From the NCBI GenBank assembly GCA_019310975.1, contig JAFDDH010000008.1, forward strand, positions 1 to 42,114: a stretch of 42,114 nucleotides of DNA, written 5' to 3'. The notes below the pieces were generated by a model that saw only the letters and a list, made by a program, of their open reading frames with translations, ran no database searches and was not told where the DNA came from. A program made the translations under genes and the position numbers. Source of the stretch: Deltaproteobacteria bacterium. GTDB lineage: Bacteria > Myxococcota_A > UBA9160 > UBA4427. This document shows, in pieces, positions 31,917 to 42,114 of this stretch; the stretch's first letter is position 1, and each line of letters starts with the position of its first letter.

Positions 31917-34340
31917 GTCTACGGGTCGAACACGCTCGGACGAGAACATTGGCGATTGCCCAGCTGGAGTGAGCGTCAGAATCAGCACCTCCGCCGCATC
32001 GAGGTCGATCGAGACGACATCGCCAACTGCCACGCTCCCCTGCAGCCTCGTCTTTGCGCCGCTGCGTGGATCCCAGCTGATCAGGACCCCGCCCGCCCGC
32101 GTGAAGCGGAGCCGGGTTCGATGCGGCGACCATGATTCGTTGAAAACCAGCAGGATGTCGCCTGCTTGACTGCGCCGGCGCGCCAGCGACACGGCGAGGC
32201 GAGTATCGGGCAGGGGTTCGACCAGGGTGCTCGGAACGTGCTCTGCGAGCAGCGTCTCGAGCCCTTCCGCTTCGGACACGCGCACGACCCACTCCGACAA
32301 GCGCTTCGTCGCAGCGCGGACCCTGCGGTCGCGGGCCTGCGCGTCCCGAAGACCGGGCGCGCGTCGCGGCAGCGACCCCAGTGCCAGGACCGGGACGCCG
32401 GTCTCGGCGATGGCCGCGATGCGCTCGACGAGCGCCGGCTCCGCGATCTCGAGTGGATCCAGCAGGATGGCGCGGTAGTGGCGCGCACCGATCCTGCATT
32501 CCCCCCGTGACCCCTGCGCGCCCGCGAGCATACGACGGCTGACCCGATCGTGAACCAGACCGCGGGCCCGAAGCGCGCCTGTGACGGCCGACTCCCCGAC
32601 ATGCGGCGTGATGCGACCGATCTGAACGCTGGCGGAGTCGGGATAGACCCTTTCCGACCGCAGCCACGCCACTTCTGCGACCGGATCCCCCTGGCTCATC
32701 GCCACGGTCAGGCGCCCCATCGAACGATTGAAGTCCGAGAGCCCGGCCAGGAAGTCAGCGTCGATATGCGACGACATTGGCAGCGGTCCGGCCAGGATCC
32801 GACCGAAGCCGCCGCTGAAGGGGTACCAGACCTCGCCGTCGAAACGCGTATGGGGATAGGGGACGCCATGGAAGGCCAGCCGGTTGATGCCGGCCGAGTA
32901 GGCGCGCCCTGCGAGCAGCCACATCTCGTCCATCGAGAGACGCGTACCGAAAAGTCGCAACGTAATGAAGGACTCCGACGAAGCGAAGCGGCGATCGGCC
33001 ACGTGGGCGGCAGAGGCCGCAAGCTTCAAGAAATCGAAGCTGCCCTTGGCAAAGAGTGCCTCCGATTCGGGCACATCGGCCCGAGCGTAGGTGTCGAGGT
33101 AGTCGCCATAGCCCCCGTGCGCCTGTAGCCGCAGCGCCACACCACGGCGATGGGCCCAGCGCACGAAGTGCTCGACGAAGTCTTCTTCGAATAGCTTGCG
33201 ACGAGTGGCCTCGTAGTCCTCACGAATCCGCTCGGCCTGCTCCGGCTCGGCACTCAGGTAGAGCGGCCGGCCGCCCCGGCCAAGGAAGTCGATCATCTCG
33301 CCGTACTTCGATTCGCCGCCGCGGCGAAAGAGCAGCGGAAGAAAGGGCGTCGGGTCGTAGCCGGCATGCGCTCTGAACGCATCGACGAATCCGGTCGTGA
33401 AGGGCAGCTCTCCCATCAGCTCGAAGCTGTCGATGAAGACCTCTCGCACGCGGTCGGGCGGCAGCGCATCGAGGATCGGCGTCGCGTAGCCGCCGAGCAG
33501 AGCCTCCGCGCCGCGTTGCGACAAGTGGTCCACCACGCGCGCATCCGCCTCGCTGCCGGGGTAGGCGCCACCCATGACGAAGTGCTCGGTGGCGTTCTCA
33601 TAGAGGACGAAGATCCGCCAATCGCCCTTTGGCACGTCCCAAGCGAGGCGACCCGCTGGGCTTGGCCCGGCGATGACCCGTACATCCTTTAGAATCCGAA
33701 TCCCCTCGTGTAATGCGCCAATCCGCCCAGCGACGACGGCTACGACATCCACATCTGGATCGGGCGGCCCGAGCACGTCGAGCAGCCACTCGACCGCCCT
33801 CCGGTAGCTCTGATCGGGCGGCTCGGGGAGCTTCGCCTCGAAGCGCGCGGGGCCGCTGACGTCCAGCGTACTCATGAGTAGCTGGCGTTCGGCATTGCGC
33901 TTCGACGTCGGAAGACCGCCCGGCCATCCGCTGCCCAGGGTGAGATCGAAGTCGAGGCCGATCTCGGCGGCAGCCGATGCCGCCGCGGCCACGGAGTGCC
34001 GAAACGCGGGCTCCCCGACGCTTCGCAGCTTCGGGTCCGCGGCGAGATCGTCCGCGCCCAGCCCGAGCAGCAGCGCCTGGAGCTCCACGGCGCCGAAGCC
34101 GGCATCCTTGATCTGCTGCAGCTGGCGCGTCAGCACCACCGGCTCAACACTGCCTCCGGGCCACCACCAGCGCGCGACGGGGCGCATCTCACGCGACGGG
34201 TCCTGCCACGCCGCAAGCGGGATTGGCAAGGCGGTCGCCTGCGTTTCGGCGAAGAGCGTCCGCGTCGAAACGATGCTTGCGATCGCAGCAATCAAGACGA
34301 GTGCGGTCCACGCACCGCCGGGCGTGCAGCGTCGGTCCAC
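31893..34340 (-). CDS. secreted GH106-like glycoside hydrolase
   Basis: 815 aa from a GTG at 34340, chosen because GAGGGGA precedes it and because it begins a signal peptide (WTALVLIAAIASIVS). A longer frame from 34622 crosses the divergent gene and is not protein-like. RPVARWWWPGGSVEP and QLQQIKDAGFGAVELQ are the start of GH106-type (alpha-L-rhamnosidase) proteins; a beta-rich C-terminal part follows. The enzyme probably acts in the periplasm or outside the cell on a plant or bacterial glycan, or a glycoside such as a saponin. I cannot confirm the catalytic pair by eye. It is not part of the acyl-CoA transcript. Confidence 0.8.
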   Translation of the reverse strand: MDRRCTPGGAWTALVLIAAIASIVSTRTLFAETQATALPIPLAAWQDPSREMRPVARWWWPGGSVEPVVLTRQLQQIKDAGFGAVELQALLLGLGADDLAADPKLRSVGEPAFRHSVAAAASAAAEIGLDFDLTLGSGWPGGLPTSKRNAERQLLMSTLDVSGPARFEAKLPEPPDQSYRRAVEWLLDVLGPPDPDVDVVAVVAGRIGALHEGIRILKDVRVIAGPSPAGRLAWDVPKGDWRIFVLYENATEHFVMGGAYPGSEADARVVDHLSQRGAEALLGGYATPILDALPPDRVREVFIDSFELMGELPFTTGFVDAFRAHAGYDPTPFLPLLFRRGGESKYGEMIDFLGRGGRPLYLSAEPEQAERIREDYEATRRKLFEEDFVEHFVRWAHRRGVALRLQAHGGYGDYLDTYARADVPESEALFAKGSFDFLKLAASAAHVADRRFASSESFITLRLFGTRLSMDEMWLLAGRAYSAGINRLAFHGVPYPHTRFDGEVWYPFSGGFGRILAGPLPMSSHIDADFLAGLSDFNRSMGRLTVAMSQGDPVAEVAWLRSERVYPDSASVQIGRITPHVGESAVTGALRARGLVHDRVSRRMLAGAQGSRGECRIGARHYRAILLDPLEIAEPALVERIAAIAETGVPVLALGSLPRRAPGLRDAQARDRRVRAATKRLSEWVVRVSEAEGLETLLAEHVPSTLVEPLPDTRLAVSLARRRSQAGDILLVFNESWSPHRTRLRFTRAGGVLISWDPRSGAKTRLQGSVAVGDVVSIDLDAAEVLILTLTPAGQSPMFSSERVRPVDSAHTGRL

Positions 34341-34605
34341 TACTCCCCTCGAGGCTCCAATCCATCTCCGAGAGCGGGTGCTCCTCGATTCGGATGAGTG
34401 CCGGAAGGAGAGAATAGACGCGGCGACCCCATATGTCGTCCGGACGGATCTTGCCGACCGGACGGTGGTATTACACGATCTCGGCCACGTGGGTCTTCGA
34501 CAAGACTCTGCTCGATGCGATACACGAGCACGGGATCTTCGGTTGCGGCTTCGGTTGGCGCCCTCAGCGGCCGTGGTCGCAACACGCAAGGCAAGGAGGC
34601 GGGCA

Positions 34606-34938
34606 ATGCGAATCGGATTCATCGGATTGGGTCACATCGGTGGAGCCATCGCCACCAATCTCGCACAGGACGGCGTGGAGCTCCCCGTCGAAGGCATCGA
34701 GCGAAGAAGCAGCGAGCCACAGTTCGCGCTCGAGCTTGCCGCGAAGGATGCGGACCTCTTCGTAGCCCTTGGACACGAAGTCGGTAGCGAGGGACGCATG
34801 GCCGGTCTCGCCGCAGCGATTCTGCACGAGGCCTGCGAGCGCGGTATGGCACGCAGCGACTGGACGAACCTGCCCGCGTTCTTCGAGAGCGAAGGTGATT
34901 TTCGCTTCCGGCTTGCGAAAGAACAGACCGGCGACTAG
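34606..34938 (+). pseudogene. 3-hydroxyisobutyrate-dehydrogenase-type gene with large internal in-frame deletion
   Basis: 110 aa where the family has about 290. The first 23 residues (MRIGFIGLGHIGGAIATNLAQDG) are the Rossmann start with GLGHIG. From about residue 38 the sequence is the second, helical domain ([21 protein letters not shown], then [15 protein letters not shown]). Most of the NAD-binding domain and the catalytic linker with the conserved Lys region are gone. AAGGAGG stands before the ATG and the frame is open, so the short protein may be made. It has no cofactor pocket and is unlikely to be an enzyme. Confidence 0.75.
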
Positions 34939-35000
34939 CCCATGCGGCGCTCTGGCCAAGATCCCCGTGGGCAATGGAGGATCGCCCTCCATTCTGGTAG

Positions 35001-37292
<2,292 letters not shown>

Positions 37293-37350
37293 CCAGTCGG
37301 CTCTCGCTCGAATCCGGGCTCGTCCCCGCGGCGTCCAAGAAGATTCAGTA

Positions 37351-38403
37351 TCAGCGAACGGCTCGCAGATCGGCCATGATCGGACCCAGGCTCTCGAACA
37401 TTCTGCGCTGGCGCTCCTGATACTCCGGATAGGGCGGACCGAAGACGGGATTGATGGTCGTCACCAGGCCCGCATAGCGCTTCTCGAGCTGCCCGGCGAT
37501 CTCGTCATAGGTCCCGATCAGGGCCAGCTCCTCCAGCATCTCGTCCGGCACACGCCCAGGCATCTCGTCCCAACGTCCCTGCTTGGAGAGCGCAACCATC
37601 TCCTCGCCGACATCGAGCCAGCCATGATGCTCGAGCACAGTGAAGTAGGTGCGTGTCGCCGTATAGAACGAGATGTGCCTGCGAATGATGCCCTTGGCTT
37701 CCTCGACGTCCGCCTGCGTCTCGCCGGTCGCCATGAATGGATTCAGGCAGAGATCGATGTCGTCGAACGATCTTCCGCTCTTCGACAGACCTTCCTCCAC
37801 GGCCGGCCGAATCACCTCGCGCACATAGGCCGGGGAATTGAGCGGATGCATGCGAAGTCCATCGCACAGCTCTCCGGCCACGCGACAGTTGATCCGGTTG
37901 ACGGCGGCCACGTAGATGGGCAGGCCTTCCACCCCTGGAATCGGACCCGGATTGAAGAAGGGATTGCAGAGCGTGAACTGATAGTGCTCTCCAACGAAAT
38001 CCGGCTTCGCGCCGGTTCGGAAGTGCTCGATGATCGCGCGCAGGCACAGCACGTACTCGCGTAGGCGCGGCCCCGGCGGTGAGGGCCACGGGGTCGAATA
38101 GCGGCGCTCGTTGTGCCCCTTCACCTGAGTACCGAGGCTCAGGACGAAGCGGCCTTCGCTGAAGCGTTGCAGGTCCCAAGCCAGCTGGGCCGTCACGAAG
38201 GGGCTGCGAGGAAACGCGATCGCCACGCCTGTGCCCAGACGCGCCCGACGGGTGTGTTCGGCCAGGATCATGGCAGGCAGGAAGGGGTCGTGGCCCGCCT
38301 CGGGGACCAGGATCGTGTCGTAGCCGGCCTCATCCAGTCGCTTGCCGTGACGAATCAGCTCAGCCAGTGAACCCGGCGCCGTCAGTGTTGCCTCGACTCG
38401 CAT
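37351..38403 (-). CDS. LLM-class flavin/F420-dependent oxidoreductase
   Basis: 350 aa from ATG at 38403; an upstream start would run through a tandem repeat and was rejected. The luciferase-like TIM barrel shows GKRLDEAGYDTILVPEAGHDPFLP, LGTGVAIAFPRSPFVTA and SLGTQVKGHNERRYS. This form is closest to mycobacterial-type F420-dependent LLM proteins; FMN cannot be excluded. Substrate unknown. The gene is divergent from the 2-hydroxyacyl-CoA lyase with a 212-base shared upstream region, so the two may be co-regulated. A GAGGT precedes the ATG. Confidence 0.88.
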   Translation of the reverse strand: MRVEATLTAPGSLAELIRHGKRLDEAGYDTILVPEAGHDPFLPAMILAEHTRRARLGTGVAIAFPRSPFVTAQLAWDLQRFSEGRFVLSLGTQVKGHNERRYSTPWPSPPGPRLREYVLCLRAIIEHFRTGAKPDFVGEHYQFTLCNPFFNPGPIPGVEGLPIYVAAVNRINCRVAGELCDGLRMHPLNSPAYVREVIRPAVEEGLSKSGRSFDDIDLCLNPFMATGETQADVEEAKGIIRRHISFYTATRTYFTVLEHHGWLDVGEEMVALSKQGRWDEMPGRVPDEMLEELALIGTYDEIAGQLEKRYAGLVTTINPVFGPPYPEYQERQRRMFESLGPIMADLRAVR

Positions 38404-38423
38404 CGAATTGGACCTCGACCGAG

Positions 38424-38455
38424 CTACTCGTCGGTCTACTCGTCGGTCTACTCGG
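38424..38455. repeat. tandem array, period 12, two and two-thirds copies
   Basis: CTACTCGTCGGT twice exactly, then CTACTCGG. It lies 21 bases upstream of the LLM start, within the divergent promoter region shared with the lyase gene. Confidence 0.75.
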
Positions 38456-38615
38456 GCTGGTGCATCGCTGCTCTTGCCCACGAGCTCCACCAGCAGTCGA
38501 TGAAACCAAGACCCCGGCGGGGATTGATCCTTCTCACATTTTCAGCCCTGGTTCAATAGCGCATTCGACTCGCCTACCATCATACGCCACGCCCACGCAA
38601 TCGAAGGAGAATCGG

Positions 38616-40274
38616 ATGGCCGAGCTCAGCGGCGCCACCCTCATCGCCCGCAGCCTCAAGCAGCAGGGTGTGGAGACCATGTTCGGAGTCGTCGGCTTTC
38701 CGGTCTTCGGCATCGCGTTCGCGGCGCAGAGTGAGGGCATCCAATACATCGGAATGCGCAACGAGCAGGCGGCGAGCTACGCGGCGGCGGCAGTCGGCTA
38801 CCTGACCGGCCGTCCGGGAGCGTGCCTCGCGGTCTCCGGCCCCGGCATGATACACGCGATGGCCGGACTCTCGAATGCGTGGGCGAATTGCTGGCCGATG
38901 ATCCTGATCGGCGGCGCCTCCGACTCGTACCAGGAGGGAATGGGCGCTTTCCAGGAAGCACCCCAGGTCGAGACGGCGCGACTCTATACGAAGTGGACAG
39001 CGCGTCCCGACGCTGCACGACGCATCCCGCAATACATCGAGCAAGCGGTCCGCACGAGCATCTACGGTCGTCCGGGTGCGAGCTATCTCGACTGCCCGGA
39101 CGATCTCATCTCCGCACGAGTCGATGAGAGCGAGGTCTCATTTCCAGCACGCTGCCCCGATCCGCCGCGCCCGCAGGCAGCGCCGGATGCTGTCGAGCAG
39201 GCGATCGAAGTGATCCGGAATGCCGAGCGGCCGCTCGTCATCGTGGGCAAGGGTGCCGCCTACGCGCACGCCGAGGACGAAGTGCGCCAGTTCATCGAGT
39301 CGACGCAGCTGCCCTTCCTGCCCTCACCGATGGGCAAGGGCGTCGTACCCGACGAGCACCCGCTCTCGGTCGCACCCGGTCGGGCGCTCGCACTGCAGGA
39401 GGCCGACGTCGTCGTGCTGCTCGGCGCGCGGTTGAACTGGATCATGCACTTCGGCCTGCCGCCTCGCTTCGACAGAGAGGTGAAGACGATCCAGGTCGAC
39501 ATTGCCCCCGAGGAGATCGGGCGCAACGTCGCAGCGGAAGTCGGGCTGGTCGGAGATCTGAAGGCCGTGGTCGGGCAGCTCAACGATGCACTCGCCAAGA
39601 AGCCGTACACGCTGGCGCCGAACGCACCCTGGCGAAGCACTCTCGCCACCAAGGTGGAAGAGAACAAGCGTGCGGTTCGTGCCATGATGGACGACGAGAG
39701 TGTCCCGATGGGGTACTACCGAGTCCTGCGCGAGATCCAGGATCAGGCGCCCGTCGGCACCCTCATCCAGGCCGAGGGCGCGCAGACCATGGACATCAGC
39801 CGCAGTGTGCTGATGCACGACCAGCCCCGGCTACGACTCGACGCCGGGAGCTTCGGCACGATGGGCGTCGGCCTCGGCCAGGCGATTGCCGCCGCGATCG
39901 TCCACCCCGACAAGAAGATCATCTGCGTCGAGGGCGACTCCGCGTTCGGCTTCAGCGGCATGGAGGTCGAGACGGCCTGCCGCTATCGGCTGCCGATCGT
40001 GTTCGTCATCATCAACAACAACGGGATTGGCGGCGGCATCGATGCCATGCCAGAGGATCCCTTCGCCTCGCCGCCCTCCGGCTACGTGGTCGATGCGGGC
40101 TATCAGAAGATGATCGAGGGCTTCGGAGGCAAGGGCTATCTGGTGCGGACGCCGGGCGAGCTCTCGAGCGCCCTCAAGCAAGCGCTCGACGACGAGATGC
40201 CGAGCATCGTCAACGTCCTCATCGATCCGCACGCACGAGGAAAGCCGCAGAAGTTCGCCTGGCTGACGCAGTAG
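38616..40274 (+). CDS. thiamine-diphosphate-dependent 2-hydroxyacyl-CoA lyase
   Basis: 552 aa from ATG 38616 (AAGGAG 8 bases upstream). The ThDP-activating Glu is Glu50 in GMRNEQAASYAA, and the ThDP/Mg motif is GDS (440-442) to NNN (467-469). The region NCWPMILIGGAS, MGAFQEAPQVE and LYTKW resembles human HACL1 and oxalyl-CoA decarboxylase; the overall match is better with HACL. The enzyme splits a 2-hydroxyacyl-CoA into formyl-CoA and an aldehyde one carbon shorter, as in alpha-oxidation of branched chains. Oxalyl-CoA decarboxylase remains an alternative. No formyl-CoA transferase is adjacent except the class III CoA-transferase at 17066. Confidence 0.9.
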   Translation: MAELSGATLIARSLKQQGVETMFGVVGFPVFGIAFAAQSEGIQYIGMRNEQAASYAAAAVGYLTGRPGACLAVSGPGMIHAMAGLSNAWANCWPMILIGGASDSYQEGMGAFQEAPQVETARLYTKWTARPDAARRIPQYIEQAVRTSIYGRPGASYLDCPDDLISARVDESEVSFPARCPDPPRPQAAPDAVEQAIEVIRNAERPLVIVGKGAAYAHAEDEVRQFIESTQLPFLPSPMGKGVVPDEHPLSVAPGRALALQEADVVVLLGARLNWIMHFGLPPRFDREVKTIQVDIAPEEIGRNVAAEVGLVGDLKAVVGQLNDALAKKPYTLAPNAPWRSTLATKVEENKRAVRAMMDDESVPMGYYRVLREIQDQAPVGTLIQAEGAQTMDISRSVLMHDQPRLRLDAGSFGTMGVGLGQAIAAAIVHPDKKIICVEGDSAFGFSGMEVETACRYRLPIVFVIINNNGIGGGIDAMPEDPFASPPSGYVVDAGYQKMIEGFGGKGYLVRTPGELSSALKQALDDEMPSIVNVLIDPHARGKPQKFAWLTQ

Positions 40275-40296
40275 CAGGTTCCCCTAGTCGGCCATC

Positions 40297-40390
40297 TCTA
40301 CACTTTCCACAGCGCCTTCCGCTACACCTTCCACTGCACCTTCCACTGCACCTTCCACTGCACCTTCCACTACACCTTCCACAACACCCC
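40297..40390. repeat. tandem array, period 12, seven units plus a partial one
   Basis: The consensus unit is ACTGCACCTTCC. Three central copies (40333-40368) are identical and the outer copies carry one to four changes. It fills the gap between the lyase stop and the RND pump stop (40391). No spacers are present, so it is not a CRISPR. Confidence 0.9.
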
Positions 40391-42114
40391 TCAAGCCCCT
40401 TCCAGTGTCCGCGGCGGAGCGCTCCAGCCAAGCGCCTCGGTGCCGCGCACGAGCACGTAGTGCGCCACGGGCACCACCACCAGCGTGAAGATCGTCGCGA
40501 CGATCAGACCCCCGACGACCGCGACGCCGAGGGCCTGCCGGCTCTCGGCACCGGCGCCACCAGCCAGCGCGAGAGGAAGCGCGCCCATGATCGATGTCAC
40601 ACTCGTCATCAGGATGGGACGGAAGCGGATCCGCCCCGCATCGAGCAGCGAACGCTCGAGCGACACACCCCGGGCGCGCGCTCTGTTGGCGAAGTCGACG
40701 ATCAGGATGCCGTTCTTCGTCACCAGTCCTACCAGTAGGATGATGCCGATCTGGCTGTAGAGGTTGAGCGTATTGTGGCTGAGGTGCAGCGCACTGAGCG
40801 CGCCGAGCGAGGCCAGGGGCACCGTGACCAGGATCGTGAGCGGGTGGACGAAGCTCTCGAATTGCGCGGCCAACACCAGGTAGATCACCAGGAGCGCAAG
40901 GCCGAAGGTGAAGAAGACCTCGTTGGCCGACTCGACGAATTCGCGCGAGGTGCCGCGCAGCGACCGGGTGAAGCCGGCCGGGAGTAGCTCATCGAAGATC
41001 GCCTCGACCTGCGAGAGAGCGCTACCGAGCGCCGCGTCCTGCGCAAGGTTGGCGCTGATCGTGGCCGAGCGCTGCAAGTCGTAGTGGTTGAGCTTGGCGG
41101 GGCCGATGCGCGGCCGGGCATCGATGAGAGACGAGAGTGGCAACATCACGCCCTCGCGGCCGCGCACGTGCACTTCGCCCAGCTGCTCGGGCACGCTGCG
41201 GAAGGGCGAGGCCAGCGCCATCACCACGTTGTACTGCTTGTTGCGCAGGATGAAATCATCGGCTGGCCCCTGTGAGAGGAGCAGCCGCAGGCTCTCGGAC
41301 ACGGCTCTCACCGGCACCCCCACGTCGGCGCCATGCTCGCGGTCGAAGACGATATCGAGCTGGGGATTCTCCAGTCGCAGATCGCTTTCCACGTTGACGA
41401 GGCCCGGCAGCTCCTGCATCCGCCCAACAATCGCCTCGGTGATCTCACGCATTTTCTCGAGCTCCGCGCTCGAGCTCTTGATGACCACCTCCACGTCGCG
41501 GTTGCTGCGCCGCGAGAGTGAGGGCGGATTGATGGCGTAGACGTGGGCCTCCGGGATGTCCATGAAGGCCGGGAAGAGCTCCGCCACGACCTCCTGCTGC
41601 TTGCGCTCGCGATCGTCCCAGTGCTGCATGCGGATGAAGACCATTCCCAGCGACGAGCTCGCCGGCGTGCCGAACCCCATGCCGATGGCTGCGAAGAAGC
41701 CGGCGATCTCGGGAGTCGCCAGCAGCTTCTCCTCGACCTGAGTGAGGGCCCGCTGTGTGTAGGCCGTGGTGGATCCCTGCGGCGCGCGAATCAATACGAA
41801 GATGCGCCCGCGATCCTCGACCGGAAGGAAGGTCTGATCCAGCCCGCGGTAGAGCAGACCCGTGAGGACCAAGAGCATGAGGAAGAGCGCTCCCACGATC
41901 CCGCGATGGTGCAGCGCCAGGCCGAGGATTCTTCCGTAGCCGTGGCGCACAGAATCCATCCGGCGGTCCACGGCCGCTCCCACGATGCCTGGCTGACGCG
42001 TCACGTCCAGGAAGCGCGAGCAGAACATCGGCACGGCGGTCAGCGCCACGAAGGTGGAGATCGTGACGCAGATCGCCATCGTCAAGGCGAACTCGCGGAA
42101 GAGCCGGCCGATGT
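40391..42114 (-). CDS. RND efflux pump permease, C-terminal part (5' end beyond the window)
   Basis: The frame is open to the window edge; 574 codons are visible, about the last 55 percent of a 1,030-aa AcrB-type pump. Visible parts: the FVALTAVPMFCSRFL helix, the second porter domain (NPQLDIVFDREHGADVGV), FALALL...LAAQFESFVHPLTILVTVPLA, and GLVTKNGILIVDFAN with the conserved Lys of TM10. The protein would export hydrophobic compounds with protons, together with a periplasmic adaptor and an outer-membrane channel that must lie outside the window. The Asp pair of TM4 is not in the visible part. The stop lies right after the period-12 array. Confidence 0.93.
   Translation of the reverse strand, partial: IGRLFREFALTMAICVTISTFVALTAVPMFCSRFLDVTRQPGIVGAAVDRRMDSVRHGYGRILGLALHHRGIVGALFLMLLVLTGLLYRGLDQTFLPVEDRGRIFVLIRAPQGSTTAYTQRALTQVEEKLLATPEIAGFFAAIGMGFGTPASSSLGMVFIRMQHWDDRERKQQEVVAELFPAFMDIPEAHVYAINPPSLSRRSNRDVEVVIKSSSAELEKMREITEAIVGRMQELPGLVNVESDLRLENPQLDIVFDREHGADVGVPVRAVSESLRLLLSQGPADDFILRNKQYNVVMALASPFRSVPEQLGEVHVRGREGVMLPLSSLIDARPRIGPAKLNHYDLQRSATISANLAQDAALGSALSQVEAIFDELLPAGFTRSLRGTSREFVESANEVFFTFGLALLVIYLVLAAQFESFVHPLTILVTVPLASLGALSALHLSHNTLNLYSQIGIILLVGLVTKNGILIVDFANRARARGVSLERSLLDAGRIRFRPILMTSVTSIMGALPLALAGGAGAESRQALGVAVVGGLIVATIFTLVVVPVAHYVLVRGTEALGWSAPPRTLEGA

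Noticed and set aside
34440-34465. Direct repeat CCGGACGG, 18 bases apart, in the GH106/dehydrogenase divergent gap
   Set aside because: It is short, GC-rich and without a recognisable promoter nearby, so it is too weak to call.
33874-34605. Upstream in-frame extension of the deleted dehydrogenase gene (354-aa frame)
   Set aside because: It lies antisense to the GH106-like gene; the translation has no family resemblance, and AAGGAGG marks the start at 34606.
34341-34622. N-terminal extension of the GH106-like protein to 909 aa
   Set aside because: It is Arg/Ser-rich, overlaps the divergent gene and would bury the signal peptide that begins at GTG 34340.
40297-40390. CRISPR-like array
   Set aside because: The period is 12 bases with no unique spacers, and no cas gene is present in the window.

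Overview
The window is GC-rich, densely coded chromosomal DNA from a bacterium. I see no tRNA, rRNA, CRISPR array, insertion sequence or phage gene. The mix of sigma-54 regulation, a GH106-like hydrolase, F420/LLM-type oxidoreductase, monomeric isocitrate dehydrogenase and a very rich, mycobacterium-like set of acyl-CoA genes fits an uncultured lineage of the old Deltaproteobacteria (Myxococcota, Binatota or Desulfobacterota-like). This placement is an inference from gene content, not a phylogeny.

Left part (1-9983). On the minus strand lie a PNPOx-like flavoprotein cut by the window edge, a 44-codon glyoxalase remnant, a 70-aa protein and a secreted protein, all downstream of a sigma-54 activator gene with a cysteine-rich GAF sensor (2321-3940). 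Divergent from the activator is a well-formed -24/-12 promoter (4073-4089) driving a disulfide-reductase-type flavoprotein and a four-helix membrane protein. A second -24/-12 promoter (7051-7066, minus) precedes a ferritin-like diiron protein. Together these look like a small sigma-54 redox regulon. A serine hydrolase/truncated haemoglobin pair and a lipoprotein follow.

Middle part (10076-31916). After a PiT phosphate transporter comes a large CoA-thioester catabolic island. A minus-strand unit (15572 down to 11243) holds two SCP2-type thiolases, a fused HMG-CoA-synthase-like/DUF35 protein without the catalytic Cys and His, and an internally deleted SDR. A divergent plus-strand run holds two MaoC proteins, a class III CoA-transferase, two crotonases lacking both classical glutamates, an acyl-CoA dehydrogenase pair, two acyl-CoA synthetases, an AraC regulator, a third acyl-CoA dehydrogenase with a phosphotransferase-fold partner, two SDRs and an altered MBL-fold hydrolase. 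A perfect 8+3+8 palindrome (15680-15698) between the two units is a likely TetR-type operator. The set would activate, dehydrogenate, hydrate, oxidise and cleave a bulky carboxylic acid such as a steroid or terpenoid side chain; the substrate is unknown.

Right part (31893-42114). A GH106-like secreted hydrolase, an internally deleted 3-hydroxyisobutyrate-dehydrogenase-type gene, monomeric isocitrate dehydrogenase, an LLM oxidoreductase divergent from a 2-hydroxyacyl-CoA lyase, and the C-terminal part of an RND efflux pump.

Two patterns cut across the window. Four genes are eroded but keep the start or stop (VOC 1039-1173, SDR 13914-14258, SDR 16838-17038, HIBDH 34606-34938). Seven short tandem arrays of period 10, 11 or 12, each with a different unit, sit next to start or stop codons.
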